Shown here in pieces: positions 45,364-53,991 of a DNA stretch of 64,000 nt. Under the pieces are notes generated by a model. That model searched no databases. It was not told the origin of the DNA and worked only from the letters and a program-made list of their open reading frames with translations. Every line of letters begins with the position of its first letter. Positions within the stretch are counted from its first letter, which is position 1. The translations under genes were made by a program, and so were the position numbers. This DNA comes from Methylomagnum ishizawai (lineage in GTDB: Bacteria; Pseudomonadota; Gammaproteobacteria; Methylococcales; Methylococcaceae): NCBI RefSeq assembly GCF_900155475.1, contig NZ_FXAM01000001.1:2986881-3050880 (forward strand). Direction: 5' to 3'.

Positions 45364-45484
45364 CCTATATGTCCGTGGGAGTGGGGAGAGTGGGGAAAAC
45401 CGCTGAAAGCCACGGCTGGCGCGGCTTCCAGCCTCCCCACCGTGTTTTTTGGGTGGGGAATCTCCCCACTCGGAGTGGGGAGCG
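45364..45484. repeat. 121-bp repeat, copy 1
   Basis: Identical to 50493-50613. Rich in GTGGGGA/TCCCCAC blocks, with internal palindrome TCCCCACTCGGAGTGGGGA. Lies downstream of the RHH-type gene in minus-strand sense. Further bases to 45730 hold a small IR (AGTGAG/CTCACT near 45505) but no gene I can support. Confidence 0.9.
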
Positions 45485-45730
45485 CCTTGTCTGCGTACCC
45501 TTAGCAGTGAGAAATCCTCACTTCTAAAAATCTCGCGCACCGCATCCCGGCCTTCCTTGTTGATGGTTGGGCGGGTCCGCGACATGGCGGTCGATGATGA
45601 CGCCGGGTGGCCCCAGGGCAACACAACGGGCGGGGTTGTGCCGGATCGGATCGGAAAGGCTGCACGCCCTGGTGCTGTGCTGGTATCGGTAACTTAGAGC
45701 GGTCCGCAGGTTTCAATCACATGAACGGAC

Positions 45731-46084
45731 CTACCCGCCCATCTTCGCCGCCGCCCGCTTCATCCGTAAGCGCTTGGCTTCCTGTTCGCGCCGCCGATGG
45801 GACAAAAGCGCCGCTTCCGCCGCCTTCGTCCAGTCGATACCCACCCCATCCGGGCCGGGGAATGCCTCCCGCAATTTCATAGCCACGGCATCCGGGATTT
45901 CCGGTAGAGCCTCCCGCTTGTTTTCCGGTAGAGCGCACTTGCCTACCAGTAAACCCCGGATGGCTTCCGCCCTGGTGCCGCCCAGACCGTCCAGCTTCGC
46001 CAATTCTTCGGGGTCTAGGTAGATTTCTACGCGGCTTTTTTGAACTTTCGCCCGCCACGCGGCTTGATGTTTGGTGTTCGCCAT
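45731..46084 (-). CDS. Small RHH-like regulator, island end
   Basis: A 117-residue protein with a ribbon-helix-helix pattern near the N-terminus (KSRVEIYLDPEELAKLDGLG, then TRAEAIRGLLVGK), followed by a longer helical Lys/Arg-rich C-terminus. It is probably a DNA-binding protein. Upstream of its start lie three TTCCGGTAGA sites, two direct and one inverted, and two more lie inside the gene, which suggests autoregulation or a plasmid-type partition/copy-control role. No toxin partner is seen. Confidence 0.6.
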   Translation of the reverse strand: MANTKHQAAWRAKVQKSRVEIYLDPEELAKLDGLGGTRAEAIRGLLVGKCALPENKREALPEIPDAVAMKLREAFPGPDGVGIDWTKAAEAALLSHRRREQEAKRLRMKRAAAKMGG

Positions 46085-46095
46085 AATTTTTCAAT

Positions 46096-46153
46096 ATTCC
46101 GGTAGATAATTGTCGAATGTTTTCCGGTAGATTTTTTACAAGTCTACCGGAAT
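46096..46153. promoter_or_regulatory. Cluster of TTCCGGTAGA sites upstream of the RHH-like gene
   Basis: ATTCCGGTAGA at 46096-46106, TTTCCGGTAGAT at 46121-46132 and the inverted TCTACCGGAAT at 46143-46153. The outer two form an inverted pair. Two more TTCCGGTAGA copies are inside the gene at 45899-45908 and 45923-45932. Likely operator sites; iterons are another option. Confidence 0.65.
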
Positions 46154-46364
46154 AAATGGCCGGGATGGGCCATGGTGTCCGGTGCCGATGCCACGCTTGG
46201 TTTTTAAATACGGGATTTCCCCGTATTTGCGCGGCGGCTCTGGGTGGCAAAAAGAAACCCGGCCTAAGCCGGGTTCCGATGCGGTCGTATGGCGTCCCCA
46301 ACGCCGGGTAGACCGCCCCCCTATGTCGGCGGCATGGATGACCGCCGACAATTCCAATAGCGGC

Positions 46365-47165
46365 CTAGAACCGCCTCAATATGCCTTCAAGCGAACCCAC
46401 CCTATCGGCCATGCCCGCCTTGACGGCATCGGCCCCAACCAATATGCCACCCTTGCCGAAGTCGGACAGCACGGTATCGGTGGAGACTCCCCGGTAGCGG
46501 CCCACCGCCTCGACAAACACCTGTGCCAGGGAATCGACCGTCGCCTGCATCTTGGCCCGCCCGGCATCGGTGCCGGGATCAAGCCGCTTGTCCGGGCTTT
46601 GGCTGGACACGATTTCGACCGAACCGTCATCCTTGCGGATGTTGGCGCGGGTCACGGTGCCGATGGAACCCAAAAGGGCGGTATCGGCGACGACGATTTC
46701 CGAAGCCGCCGCTGTGATCCAGTAGCAGGCCGAAGCGGCCATATGCGAGACGTAGCCAATCACGGGCTTCACACTGGTGGCATCTCGGACCATGGCCGCG
46801 AATTCGGAAACGCCCGCCACCATGCCGCCGGGCGAATCGACCTCCAAGACGATGGCCTTGACGGTGGGGTCTCCCATGGCCGCGCCGAAGTCGGTCGCCA
46901 GGGTTTGAATGCTCGTGGCCCCAGAAACCTGGGTAAACAGGTTCGCATAACGAAAGATCGGCCCGGTGATGGGCAGGACGGCCACGTCACCGCGCCGTGT
47001 CATGCTCTGGGTGTTTTCGAGTGGCCGCCCCAGTTTGGCGGCCACGGCCTCGGGGGCTTCCCCGAAGCCTTGGGCGATGGCGATAACCTGGTGCAAGGCC
47101 TCGGGCGTGATGGCCCATAGCTCGGCTTGGATCGCCGCTAATATCCTGGTGTGGGATTCGGTCAT
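46365..47165 (-). CDS. S49-family (SppA/phage protein C-like) peptidase
   Basis: A 266-residue serine peptidase of the S49 clan used by phages as head-maturation protease. Diagnostic segments are VLEVDSPGGMVAG, then YVSHMAASACYWITAAAS with the likely catalytic Ser, and ALLGSIGTVTR. In phages it acts on the capsid or scaffold, yet no capsid or portal gene lies next to it here. Start MTESHTRIL has GGAG upstream. Possible roles: interference with a helper phage's capsid assembly, or a remnant. Confidence 0.82.
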   Translation of the reverse strand: MTESHTRILAAIQAELWAITPEALHQVIAIAQGFGEAPEAVAAKLGRPLENTQSMTRRGDVAVLPITGPIFRYANLFTQVSGATSIQTLATDFGAAMGDPTVKAIVLEVDSPGGMVAGVSEFAAMVRDATSVKPVIGYVSHMAASACYWITAAASEIVVADTALLGSIGTVTRANIRKDDGSVEIVSSQSPDKRLDPGTDAGRAKMQATVDSLAQVFVEAVGRYRGVSTDTVLSDFGKGGILVGADAVKAGMADRVGSLEGILRRF

Positions 47166-47182
47166 GGGCCAAGCTCCGGGGG

Positions 47183-47536
47183 TTAGTGGTTGACCTTGGC
47201 GAAGGCCGCTTCCCAACCCTTACCGGCCTCAGTTTGGCCGGATGGAGTCGATTCCTTCCCGTCATGTTGCGCGGCTTGCTGGGTTGCCACTGTTTGGCCC
47301 CCTGCGCGACGCAAGGCATCTGTCATACCCATGGCGCTAGGCCGCTCGTCGGTACGCGGCCTGCCGCCGTCCTGGCCGTTGCCCGCCTGGGTTCCGCCGA
47401 CCTCGGTCCAATGCAAGCGCCCAATCCGGTCGATGGTCAAGTATTCAACCGGCCCAGCGCCAAACTTCCGGCTGAGGGTTACTGAACCATCCGCTTCCAC
47501 GGTTTCGGTGACAAGAAATTGTGATTGCTTGCTCAT
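47183..47536 (-). CDS. Hypothetical protein upstream of S49 peptidase
   Basis: A 117-residue polar protein (SQFLVTETVEADGSVTLSRK at the start, a Gly/Gln-rich second half ending AFAKVNH). AGGAG precedes the ATG. It lies 17 bases upstream of the peptidase on the same strand and may be its partner or substrate. No family recognised. Confidence 0.55.
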   Translation of the reverse strand: MSKQSQFLVTETVEADGSVTLSRKFGAGPVEYLTIDRIGRLHWTEVGGTQAGNGQDGGRPRTDERPSAMGMTDALRRAGGQTVATQQAAQHDGKESTPSGQTEAGKGWEAAFAKVNH

Positions 47537-47548
47537 ACTGCTTGACTC

Positions 47549-48115
47549 CTATTTGAAAACGCCGATGACCGCAGCCGGATTCACGTCTGCGCGGCGGTGG
47601 ATTTCCAATCCTTGGGTTTCGGCGTATTCGATCAATGCTTCCTCTTGGATTTCATAATCGAACAGGCGTTTTTCCAGGTCGGCTATTAGCCTTTTCCTTT
47701 CGCCCTTGGGCGGGCCACATACCAAGGTTTTTGCATACGCCTCCAATTCCGCATGCATGAATGCCTTCATATGCTCGGGAAATAGGGTTATCAATATCGG
47801 CCCGAAGTCGATAAAGCATTTCCCCAGCCCATCCCAGACTGTTCCTTCCTGTTTGAATGCCTCGACAAAACGATGCCTGCTGTTTTTCTCAACTTCGGCA
47901 GCATCATCGGGCCTAAAAAAAGCCGCCAGCCGATTCCTAACTTGATCGGCGCGGCTGGCATTTTCGATCAACGAATCTATTCTTTCCATCACCTCGGACA
48001 AGGGTAATGGGGCGTTTTCCAGGTTGGATATCTGGCTTTTGATTTCCTCGATACCGGCCCTGACTTTCGATACTTCCGCGCCGATGTTTAAATTTGGTTC
48101 ATAGTGCTGTTTCAT
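47549..48115 (-). CDS. Hypothetical helical protein
   Basis: A 188-residue protein, mostly helical, with a coiled-coil-like N-terminus (EVSKVRAGIEEIKSQISNLE) and a central hydrophobic stretch (GPILITLFPEHMKAFMHAEL). The start overlaps the stop of the gene upstream (TGATG); a GTG one codon earlier is also possible. No family recognised. Lower GC than the island's core genes. Confidence 0.6.
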   Translation of the reverse strand: MKQHYEPNLNIGAEVSKVRAGIEEIKSQISNLENAPLPLSEVMERIDSLIENASRADQVRNRLAAFFRPDDAAEVEKNSRHRFVEAFKQEGTVWDGLGKCFIDFGPILITLFPEHMKAFMHAELEAYAKTLVCGPPKGERKRLIADLEKRLFDYEIQEEALIEYAETQGLEIHRRADVNPAAVIGVFK

Positions 48116-48558
48116 CACAATCCCCCCGTTTGTCCAGCCTGTTCGGCGAATCCCCTGAGCGCTGGCAGGCAGGAGTTCCTATTGCTCCAAAGTTCCCTGG
48201 CGGCTTCGGACGCTTGTTCAAGGCGCTCCACCTCGGCCCGCATTTGATCGATTTCGCTCAACTCACCGAACACTATCGACCGTTTCCAACGAACCTCGTC
48301 CGATTCATTTTCCTTGCCGTACTGCGGCGCAAAGACCGGACTCATTACCCGGAGATCAACTTCGGGCCAATGGGCTTGGATTTCGTTCCATATTGCATGG
48401 CCATTGGTGGCACGCAAGATACTTGATTTGACTTCCAAAGAATAACGGTCAAGGTTGCTTTTTGCTTCTCGATGCCGCTCCCGCACATCATCAAAAGCGG
48501 CGCGGGCTTGGAGAGCCTTTTCCTCCAACCGCTTAAGCTTTGCTAAATTGATTTTCAT
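48115..48558 (-). CDS. Hypothetical coiled-coil protein
   Basis: A 147-residue protein with predicted coiled coil at both ends (LKRLEEKALQARAAFDDVRE and DQMRAEVERLEQASEAAREL). AGGAG precedes the ATG. Its stop overlaps the next gene, so the pair is probably translationally coupled. No family recognised; probably cytoplasmic and structural. Confidence 0.6.
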   Translation of the reverse strand: MKINLAKLKRLEEKALQARAAFDDVRERHREAKSNLDRYSLEVKSSILRATNGHAIWNEIQAHWPEVDLRVMSPVFAPQYGKENESDEVRWKRSIVFGELSEIDQMRAEVERLEQASEAARELWSNRNSCLPALRGFAEQAGQTGGL

Positions 48559-48766
48559 GGCATTGCTCCTGGTTACAGAATTCCATAATAACCATTGAAT
48601 TACTCGGTATGAATAGCCCGCATGTCGAGTATATACAGGGATTTGAAGTCCGGGCCGGGAGGGGAGAGTGTGCGCGGCGTAAGTTTCGGCGTGTGGGTTA
48701 TATATCCCAGGAAGTCAGCGGACAGAGCCAGGGTTCCGCCGTGGCCTTGGCGGGGGCCGGATCGAA

Positions 48767-49582
48767 GGCAAGGCCGGTGCCCACATCCTGGTGAGGCTGC
48801 CCCAGGCCGGAGGCCCATGCCCTCGGGGTCGGCGCTGGCCGGGAGGTCCATGCCGGTGGCCAGGGCCGCGCCCTCGGGGTCGGCGCTGGCCGGGAGGTCC
48901 ATGCCGGTGGCCAGGGCCGCGCCCTCGGGGTCGGCGCTGGCCGGGAGGTCCATGCCGGTGGCCAGGCTGGCCGGGGTCCATGCCGGTGGCCAGGTCCGCC
49001 GCCCCGCGCCCTCGGGGTCGGCGCTGGCCGGGAGGTCCATGCCGGTGGCCAAGGCCGCGCCCTCGGGTCGGCGCTGGCCGGGAGGTCCATGCCGGTGGCC
49101 AAGGCCGCGCCCTCGGGGTCGGCGCTGGCCGGGAGGTCCATGCCGGTGGCCAAGGCCGCGCCCGGGGTCGGCGCTGGCCGGGAGGTCCATGCCGGTGGCC
49201 AAGGCCGCGCCCTCGGGGTCGGCGCTGGCCGGGAGGTCCATGCCGGTGGCCAAGGCCGCGCCCTCGGGGTCGGCGCTGGCCGGGAGGTCCATGCCGGTGG
49301 CCAGGCCGCCAAGCCGCGCCCTCGGGGTCGGCGCTGGCCGGGAGGTCCATGCCGGTGGCCAAGGCCTCGGCTGGCCGGGAGGTCCATGCCGGTGGCCAAG
49401 GCCGCGCCCTCGGGGTCGGCGCTGGCCGGGAGGTCCATGCCGGTGGCCAGGGCCGGTTGCACAACGTGGTGATCCCGGCGCGGATCGGCAAGGCCGGTGC
49501 CCACATCCTGGTGAGGCTGCCCCAGGCCGGAGGCCCATGCCCTCGGGGTCGGCGCTGGCCGGGAGGTCCATGCCGGTGGCCA
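48767..49582. repeat. GC-rich 51-bp minisatellite
   Basis: The motif GGTCCATGCCGGTGGCC occurs 14 times; successive spacings are 51, 51, 28, 59, 50, 51, 49, 51, 51, 58, 37, 51 and 133 bases. A 96-bp segment at 48767-48862 recurs perfectly at 49487-49582 as the outer border. Many spacings are not multiples of three, so no frame is kept through the array. All six frames are long because of GC content. I treat it as non-coding. Confidence 0.9.
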
Positions 49583-49608
49583 AGGCCGCGCCGGGTGGCT
49601 GGGGCCGT

Positions 49609-50040
49609 CTACCGTTCGGACAGGATTTCAGAAAGGCGGTTGGGGGATTCGGGAACCTTACCGGGGCGGGCTTTGAACGCCCCGAAGATTTCCCGGTCGA
49701 GGGGGGTTAGGCAGTCTGGAGCCTCGGTGTATTCGCGCAATTTGGGCCAGCGGTAGGCCCGGAACTTCTGGATTTCTCTGACCAGCAATTTCGCCCGCGC
49801 CCAAGCGGTCGTTTCGGGTAGAAGTCCGGCGGCGCGGTGAAGATGGCGCCTCATCTTTCTGAGGTTGACGGCCTCCCTGGCCCCACGGGGGTGAACGCGG
49901 TTCAGAGATAGTCCTTGTTCCAAGGGAACGCCTTCATCGATCAGTTGGCACATGCCTTTTTGCATCCACGCCACGGCTTCCGGGGTTGGCCTGCCTTCAT
50001 AGAACTGCTCGATGTAGTCCAATATCTCATGGTCTCTCAT
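49609..50040 (-). CDS. Hypothetical island protein
   Basis: A 143-residue protein starting MRDHEILDYIEQFYEGRP, rich in Arg and Leu and probably helical (EAVNLRKMRRHLHRAAGLLP, WARAKLLVREIQKFRAYRW). AGG lies upstream of the chosen ATG; an in-frame ATG 13 codons earlier is possible. No family recognised. The stop lies just outside the minisatellite. The 156 bases upstream show no gene. Confidence 0.55.
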   Translation of the reverse strand: MRDHEILDYIEQFYEGRPTPEAVAWMQKGMCQLIDEGVPLEQGLSLNRVHPRGAREAVNLRKMRRHLHRAAGLLPETTAWARAKLLVREIQKFRAYRWPKLREYTEAPDCLTPLDREIFGAFKARPGKVPESPNRLSEILSER

Positions 50041-50196
50041 AGCCTGGAATCCTGTGAAATTGCGAACTAAGCCGCCCACTAAGCGCGAATGCGTACCAAG
50101 TCGCGTACTTTGTGGCTAGCCAAATATCGGGGATCGAACTACCCGTAACGGGCAAGGCCGGGGAAGGACCCGCAAGGCATCCCCCGCCCCATCCGC

Positions 50197-50478
50197 TCAA
50201 TGAATCTCCCCGCTAGGGTGGACGCCCACGAACTGGAACCCCATGGCGGGCTGTAGCTTGGCCAGCACGTCCACAACCTGGGTGGGGGTTGAACAGGCGA
50301 CGGCGATCAAGCCATCGTGGAACGCCCCGTACAGCGTCAGCCCGTCCAGCACGGCGACGGACCTGCCATCCCGCTGGGCTTGGCGCAAGGGTGCCCAGCA
50401 GCCTGCCCGCTTCGCCATGGCCTCGACCTGCTGGTCTTCGGTGATGAGTTCTAGGCCGGTGATGTGTTGTCTATTCAT
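50197..50478 (-). CDS. Small hypothetical island protein
   Basis: A 93-residue protein (MNRQHITGLELITEDQQVEA at the start; SVAVLDGLTLYGAFHDGLIA in the middle) with an alternating beta-helix pattern and a His at the C-terminal end (HPSGEIH). No family recognised. It follows the primase gene in minus-strand sense, separated from it by the second 121-bp repeat. Confidence 0.5.
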   Translation of the reverse strand: MNRQHITGLELITEDQQVEAMAKRAGCWAPLRQAQRDGRSVAVLDGLTLYGAFHDGLIAVACSTPTQVVDVLAKLQPAMGFQFVGVHPSGEIH

Positions 50479-50492
50479 AAGTAAGGCTGTGC

Positions 50493-50613
50493 CCTATATG
50501 TCCGTGGGAGTGGGGAGAGTGGGGAAAACCGCTGAAAGCCACGGCTGGCGCGGCTTCCAGCCTCCCCACCGTGTTTTTTGGGTGGGGAATCTCCCCACTC
50601 GGAGTGGGGAGCG
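50493..50613. repeat. 121-bp repeat, copy 2
   Basis: Identical to 45364-45484 and in the same orientation. Lies just beyond the 3' end of the primase gene. Related partial sequence continues at 50669-50745 with GTGGGGA/TCCCCAC blocks. Confidence 0.9.
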
Positions 50614-50689
50614 GAACCGAAGCCTTGCCGTTCCAACCCGGCCCGCGCCGTCCATCTCCCCTCCTGGCCTCCCCACTCAAGTGGGGAAA

Positions 50690-50718
50690 CTCCCCACTCG
50701 GTTTTTCTGAGTGGGGAG
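50690..50718. terminator. Palindrome after the primase gene
   Basis: Perfect arms CTCCCCACTC and GAGTGGGGAG with a 9-base T-rich loop, about 60 bases past the primase stop. Probably forms a transcript end or RNA-processing hairpin on the minus strand. Confidence 0.5.
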
Positions 50719-50775
50719 CGGGAAAGCCACGGTTGGCGCGGCTTCCGGCCATATCTCCCCGCTTTCCCCACTCCA

Positions 50776-53700
50776 TTAAACAGATAAGTCCTCTATGGTT
50801 CGTCGGGTCATGACGTAGACGCGCCTGGAAACCCCGGCTATCGTCCGCTTGGGCGTGAGCCTGAGCTTGCCGCCTTCCTTCTGCACGTCCAGCAATAGGC
50901 CGCGCTCATGAATCCGCTTCCATAGGGTCCGCTGTGTGATAGGCAGGTTCTCGCCCGTGGCCTTGGCGAGTTCCTGGACCGCAGCGAAGGCCGCGTTCCC
51001 ATCCAACAAGACACGGGTGGAATCGACCCATCCCACCCGTTCCCCTTGGGGCTTCTCAATGGCTGGAACGCCTTCATCGGTGGACGGGATGACACGCCAA
51101 CCCCAAAAGCTGGGATGCTCTGCCGGTGCGCCCTGGTGCAGGGAATCCGAGAAATGGCAGTAGCCCGCATTCAGGGCGGAACGTAGGAACCCGAAGAACT
51201 GCGCTACCTCGTCTTGATCCGCCTGGAAATCGCCTTGAGCCGACACCATGGCCTTCAAGGTCGTTTCGCAGCGCTCGAACAGGGACGCACACGCCGCACG
51301 ATCCGCCGCGCCCACATGCACCGCGAAATCGAGGAACAGGTCCAAACCGATGATGAAGGAAGCGTAAATATCCGCGGCCCTTGGATGGCTGTGGGTGAAG
51401 CCTTCGGTGTTGGCGCGGTCGCGGATGGCCCTCAGTTGGGCCGGGAGCGAGGTTTTATGTTCATCCATGATGGGGGCCAGCCAAGCCAGATAACCGGCCA
51501 TGGCGGTTTCCAATCTGCCCACGCGGGCCGATTCCTGTAGCTCGCTCAGCACAGTGTTGTCGATGTCGCTCAAACTCAATTCGACCACGGCCATACGCGC
51601 CCGGAGGGACGCCCCGCGTGGGATGTCTTCGCCGGTCGCCAGTACCAAGCCGCGTGGGTGGAACGCCGCCCGCTGCTTCATGTCGCTGGTACGCCGCCCC
51701 CGGCCCGATTGGTTGCCCACGGCCCTTATCAGCCGGTCGGCCTTGACGTGGAGTTTATGCACGTCGCTGGACGCCCCTCGGGGTTTGAAGTCATCGACCA
51801 CGAATAGGCAATCCTTGGCCCCGTGGCCTTTGGCCTCCAGATCGCTTTCGGAATCGTCCCAGTTCGCCGGGAAGTGGCGGGCATCGAAACCGCGCCCGAA
51901 GTGGGCCAGGGCCACACCAGCGGCTTCCGACTTTCGGGAACCCGTCTGGCCAGCCAGGAACAACCCATGGTCGATGGTCGCCGCCTCCCCCAAAGGAGCG
52001 CGGTAGACCGCCGCCAGCAACGCCACGCCCAAAGCCAGGTTGTTCGGCGCAAGGTCCAAGAGGCGCAGGCTCGCCCGCACCACTTCCACCAGGTCGCCGC
52101 CGCCGGCCTCGAATCCATAGCGCCGCATGTTGCCCTCGCCCGCCCGGACTTCGATGTCCGCCCGGTGCCCATCGGCGGAAATCGCGCCGCCCCCGTGCAA
52201 GAACCCCCATCGGCCATCGATCAACCGCCAGCCGGTGTGTCCGTAGACGGTGCGCCGCCCGAAATCCTTGGAAAGTCCTTGGATGGCTGTGCGGAGGTGG
52301 TCCTTGATGCTGTTCCCGGCGTGGACCAAAGCCCGCGCCCCCCATTGCGCCGTAACCCAGGACAGTCCTGCGTACTTGGACGCCGCAACCTCGATGGCGG
52401 GCAAGGCCGTGCCATCGCTCAAACGGCCCTCGATGCGGAATAGGCAATCCTCTTCCAGGCCGTTGTCGTAGATGACTTCTTCGGTGATCGTGGCGACGAA
52501 GTTGCAGAGCGGGCGCTGTCCCTGCTCATCAATCAAGAACAGTTGGTGGCCAATGACACGGTAAGGGAGGAATTTGGGATCGGCCCGGCCCCGGCCCGGC
52601 CCGTCACCGCCGCCGCCCGGCACCAGTTCCCGGAGGCTTTCCAGGTTGGTGTCGGTTTTGCGGGCGATGATTTTCAAAAGACGGGTTTGGGTGGCCTTGC
52701 GGAGTATGGACGCCTGGATTTCCGGGGCCAGCACATAAATCAACTGGCCGGGATCGCCCCCGGCTTCCTCAATCCGGGTTTGATACGCCTGAAGCGCTGC
52801 GTATTCGGCGATCAAATCAACCACGGGGCCGGTTCGGCGGGCATCCATTGCCGGGGGTGAGACGGGCGCGGCTGTCGTGCCCTGGTGTCCGTCCGGGGGT
52901 TGTCCGCTCGCTTGAGGAACGGCCCCCATATCCCCCGCCGCGCCCAGCTGTGCGGCTACCGCGCCCAGTCCGGCCAGAACGTGCAAATCATTCCAGTCCT
53001 TGGGCGGTTTGCCGTGTTGGTGCTGGAAAGCCTCGATTTCCTCGGGTGTGAACTCGGGCACGGCCAGCGCCGCGCCCGCAACCTTTGCCGCCCGCTCGGC
53101 ATCTTTCAACCCATTGCCCACGTCCCCCAGCGCCAGCAAGCGGGCTTTCGGGTAGAGGTTGCGCAGGAATTCCGCGACCTTGGGCAGGTTACTCGACGAG
53201 AGCGCCGCGAAAACCGGCCATTTCGTCGCCTCACGGCACGACAGTACCGTCCCGACACCTTCCCCAAAGGCGAGCGTCAGCCCGTCCCCGTCGCCCTTGG
53301 GGAAACTCTGCGCGGCCCACAGCCCACCCGACTTGAGACCGCCCGCAATAGTGGTTTTGCAGCCCTGTTCGTCGATGAGTTCCGCCGTGGACAATTTGCC
53401 ATCGATCTTGACCGGGACCACAAGCACGCGCCCGGCCAGGGGTTCGCCGTCACTCTTGGGTGGATAACCCAGAATCGAAGCGGCTTGTTCCGCCGTGGTC
53501 TCGCGCAAGGTGCTGGGGGGGATGGTTCCGGGAAGCTTCCGGGCAAGGTAGGGATGGTCGGGTATCGCTGGGGCCGATGCCTTCCACAGTGCGGAGGCTT
53601 TGGCCGCGGCTTTTTTCGCGGCCTCGGCCTCCTGTTTCTCTGCCTGTTCGGCCCGCGCCTTCCGCTTCCGCTCGCGTTCCAGGCGTTCGGCTTCGGTTTC

Positions 53701-53991
53701 CTGGTGCGCTTCGGTGTCCGGCTTCCACCCGTTGTCGAGTGCCGTCCGCCAGAGCGTGGCGACGGTGACTTTCCCGCCCGGTTTGGCGGATTTCCAGGCG
53801 TCCCGGAAATCCGTCTTGCTGTAGCTGTCGCCCTCTTGACTCCAAGAGTCGGCAATCTCGCGGCCATCCTCGCCCAAGGCATCCTTGATCGCCGCCAGCA
53901 CGCGGAACCATGTAGCCCTGTCGCAGCTTGGCGAGACGTGCCGTAGCGCGTCCCGCACGTTGCCGGGTGTCGTGGGAATTTGCCGCCTCAT
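50776..53991 (-). CDS. Satellite primase-helicase (PriCT/Toprim/DUF927)
   Basis: A 1071-residue replication protein. The N-terminus resembles the PriCT-2 primase accessory region (CDRATWFRVLAAIKDALGED, FRDAWKSAKPGGKVTVATLW). A Toprim-like region follows (LAFGEGVGTVLSCREAT, LLALGDVGNGLKDAERAA). The second half is a DUF927-type helicase with Walker A LAGQTGSRKSEAAGV and Walker B CLFVVDDFKP. It likely starts autonomous replication of the excised element. A four-base overlap couples it to the small frame upstream. Confidence 0.88.
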   Translation of the reverse strand: MRRQIPTTPGNVRDALRHVSPSCDRATWFRVLAAIKDALGEDGREIADSWSQEGDSYSKTDFRDAWKSAKPGGKVTVATLWRTALDNGWKPDTEAHQETEAERLERERKRKARAEQAEKQEAEAAKKAAAKASALWKASAPAIPDHPYLARKLPGTIPPSTLRETTAEQAASILGYPPKSDGEPLAGRVLVVPVKIDGKLSTAELIDEQGCKTTIAGGLKSGGLWAAQSFPKGDGDGLTLAFGEGVGTVLSCREATKWPVFAALSSSNLPKVAEFLRNLYPKARLLALGDVGNGLKDAERAAKVAGAALAVPEFTPEEIEAFQHQHGKPPKDWNDLHVLAGLGAVAAQLGAAGDMGAVPQASGQPPDGHQGTTAAPVSPPAMDARRTGPVVDLIAEYAALQAYQTRIEEAGGDPGQLIYVLAPEIQASILRKATQTRLLKIIARKTDTNLESLRELVPGGGGDGPGRGRADPKFLPYRVIGHQLFLIDEQGQRPLCNFVATITEEVIYDNGLEEDCLFRIEGRLSDGTALPAIEVAASKYAGLSWVTAQWGARALVHAGNSIKDHLRTAIQGLSKDFGRRTVYGHTGWRLIDGRWGFLHGGGAISADGHRADIEVRAGEGNMRRYGFEAGGGDLVEVVRASLRLLDLAPNNLALGVALLAAVYRAPLGEAATIDHGLFLAGQTGSRKSEAAGVALAHFGRGFDARHFPANWDDSESDLEAKGHGAKDCLFVVDDFKPRGASSDVHKLHVKADRLIRAVGNQSGRGRRTSDMKQRAAFHPRGLVLATGEDIPRGASLRARMAVVELSLSDIDNTVLSELQESARVGRLETAMAGYLAWLAPIMDEHKTSLPAQLRAIRDRANTEGFTHSHPRAADIYASFIIGLDLFLDFAVHVGAADRAACASLFERCETTLKAMVSAQGDFQADQDEVAQFFGFLRSALNAGYCHFSDSLHQGAPAEHPSFWGWRVIPSTDEGVPAIEKPQGERVGWVDSTRVLLDGNAAFAAVQELAKATGENLPITQRTLWKRIHERGLLLDVQKEGGKLRLTPKRTIAGVSRRVYVMTRRTIEDLSV

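Noticed and set aside
45358-45624. 88-residue frame on the minus strand at the left island end
   Set aside because: Its C-terminal half is only the translated 121-bp repeat, it lacks a ribosome binding site and the rest has no recognisable fold.
48600-49583. Open frames across the minisatellite on both strands, coding repeats such as ATGMDLPASADPEG or GGPCRWPRPRPRGRR
   Set aside because: Unit spacings of 28, 37, 49, 50, 58 and 59 bases shift the frame repeatedly and no ribosome binding site was found. I treat the array as non-coding.
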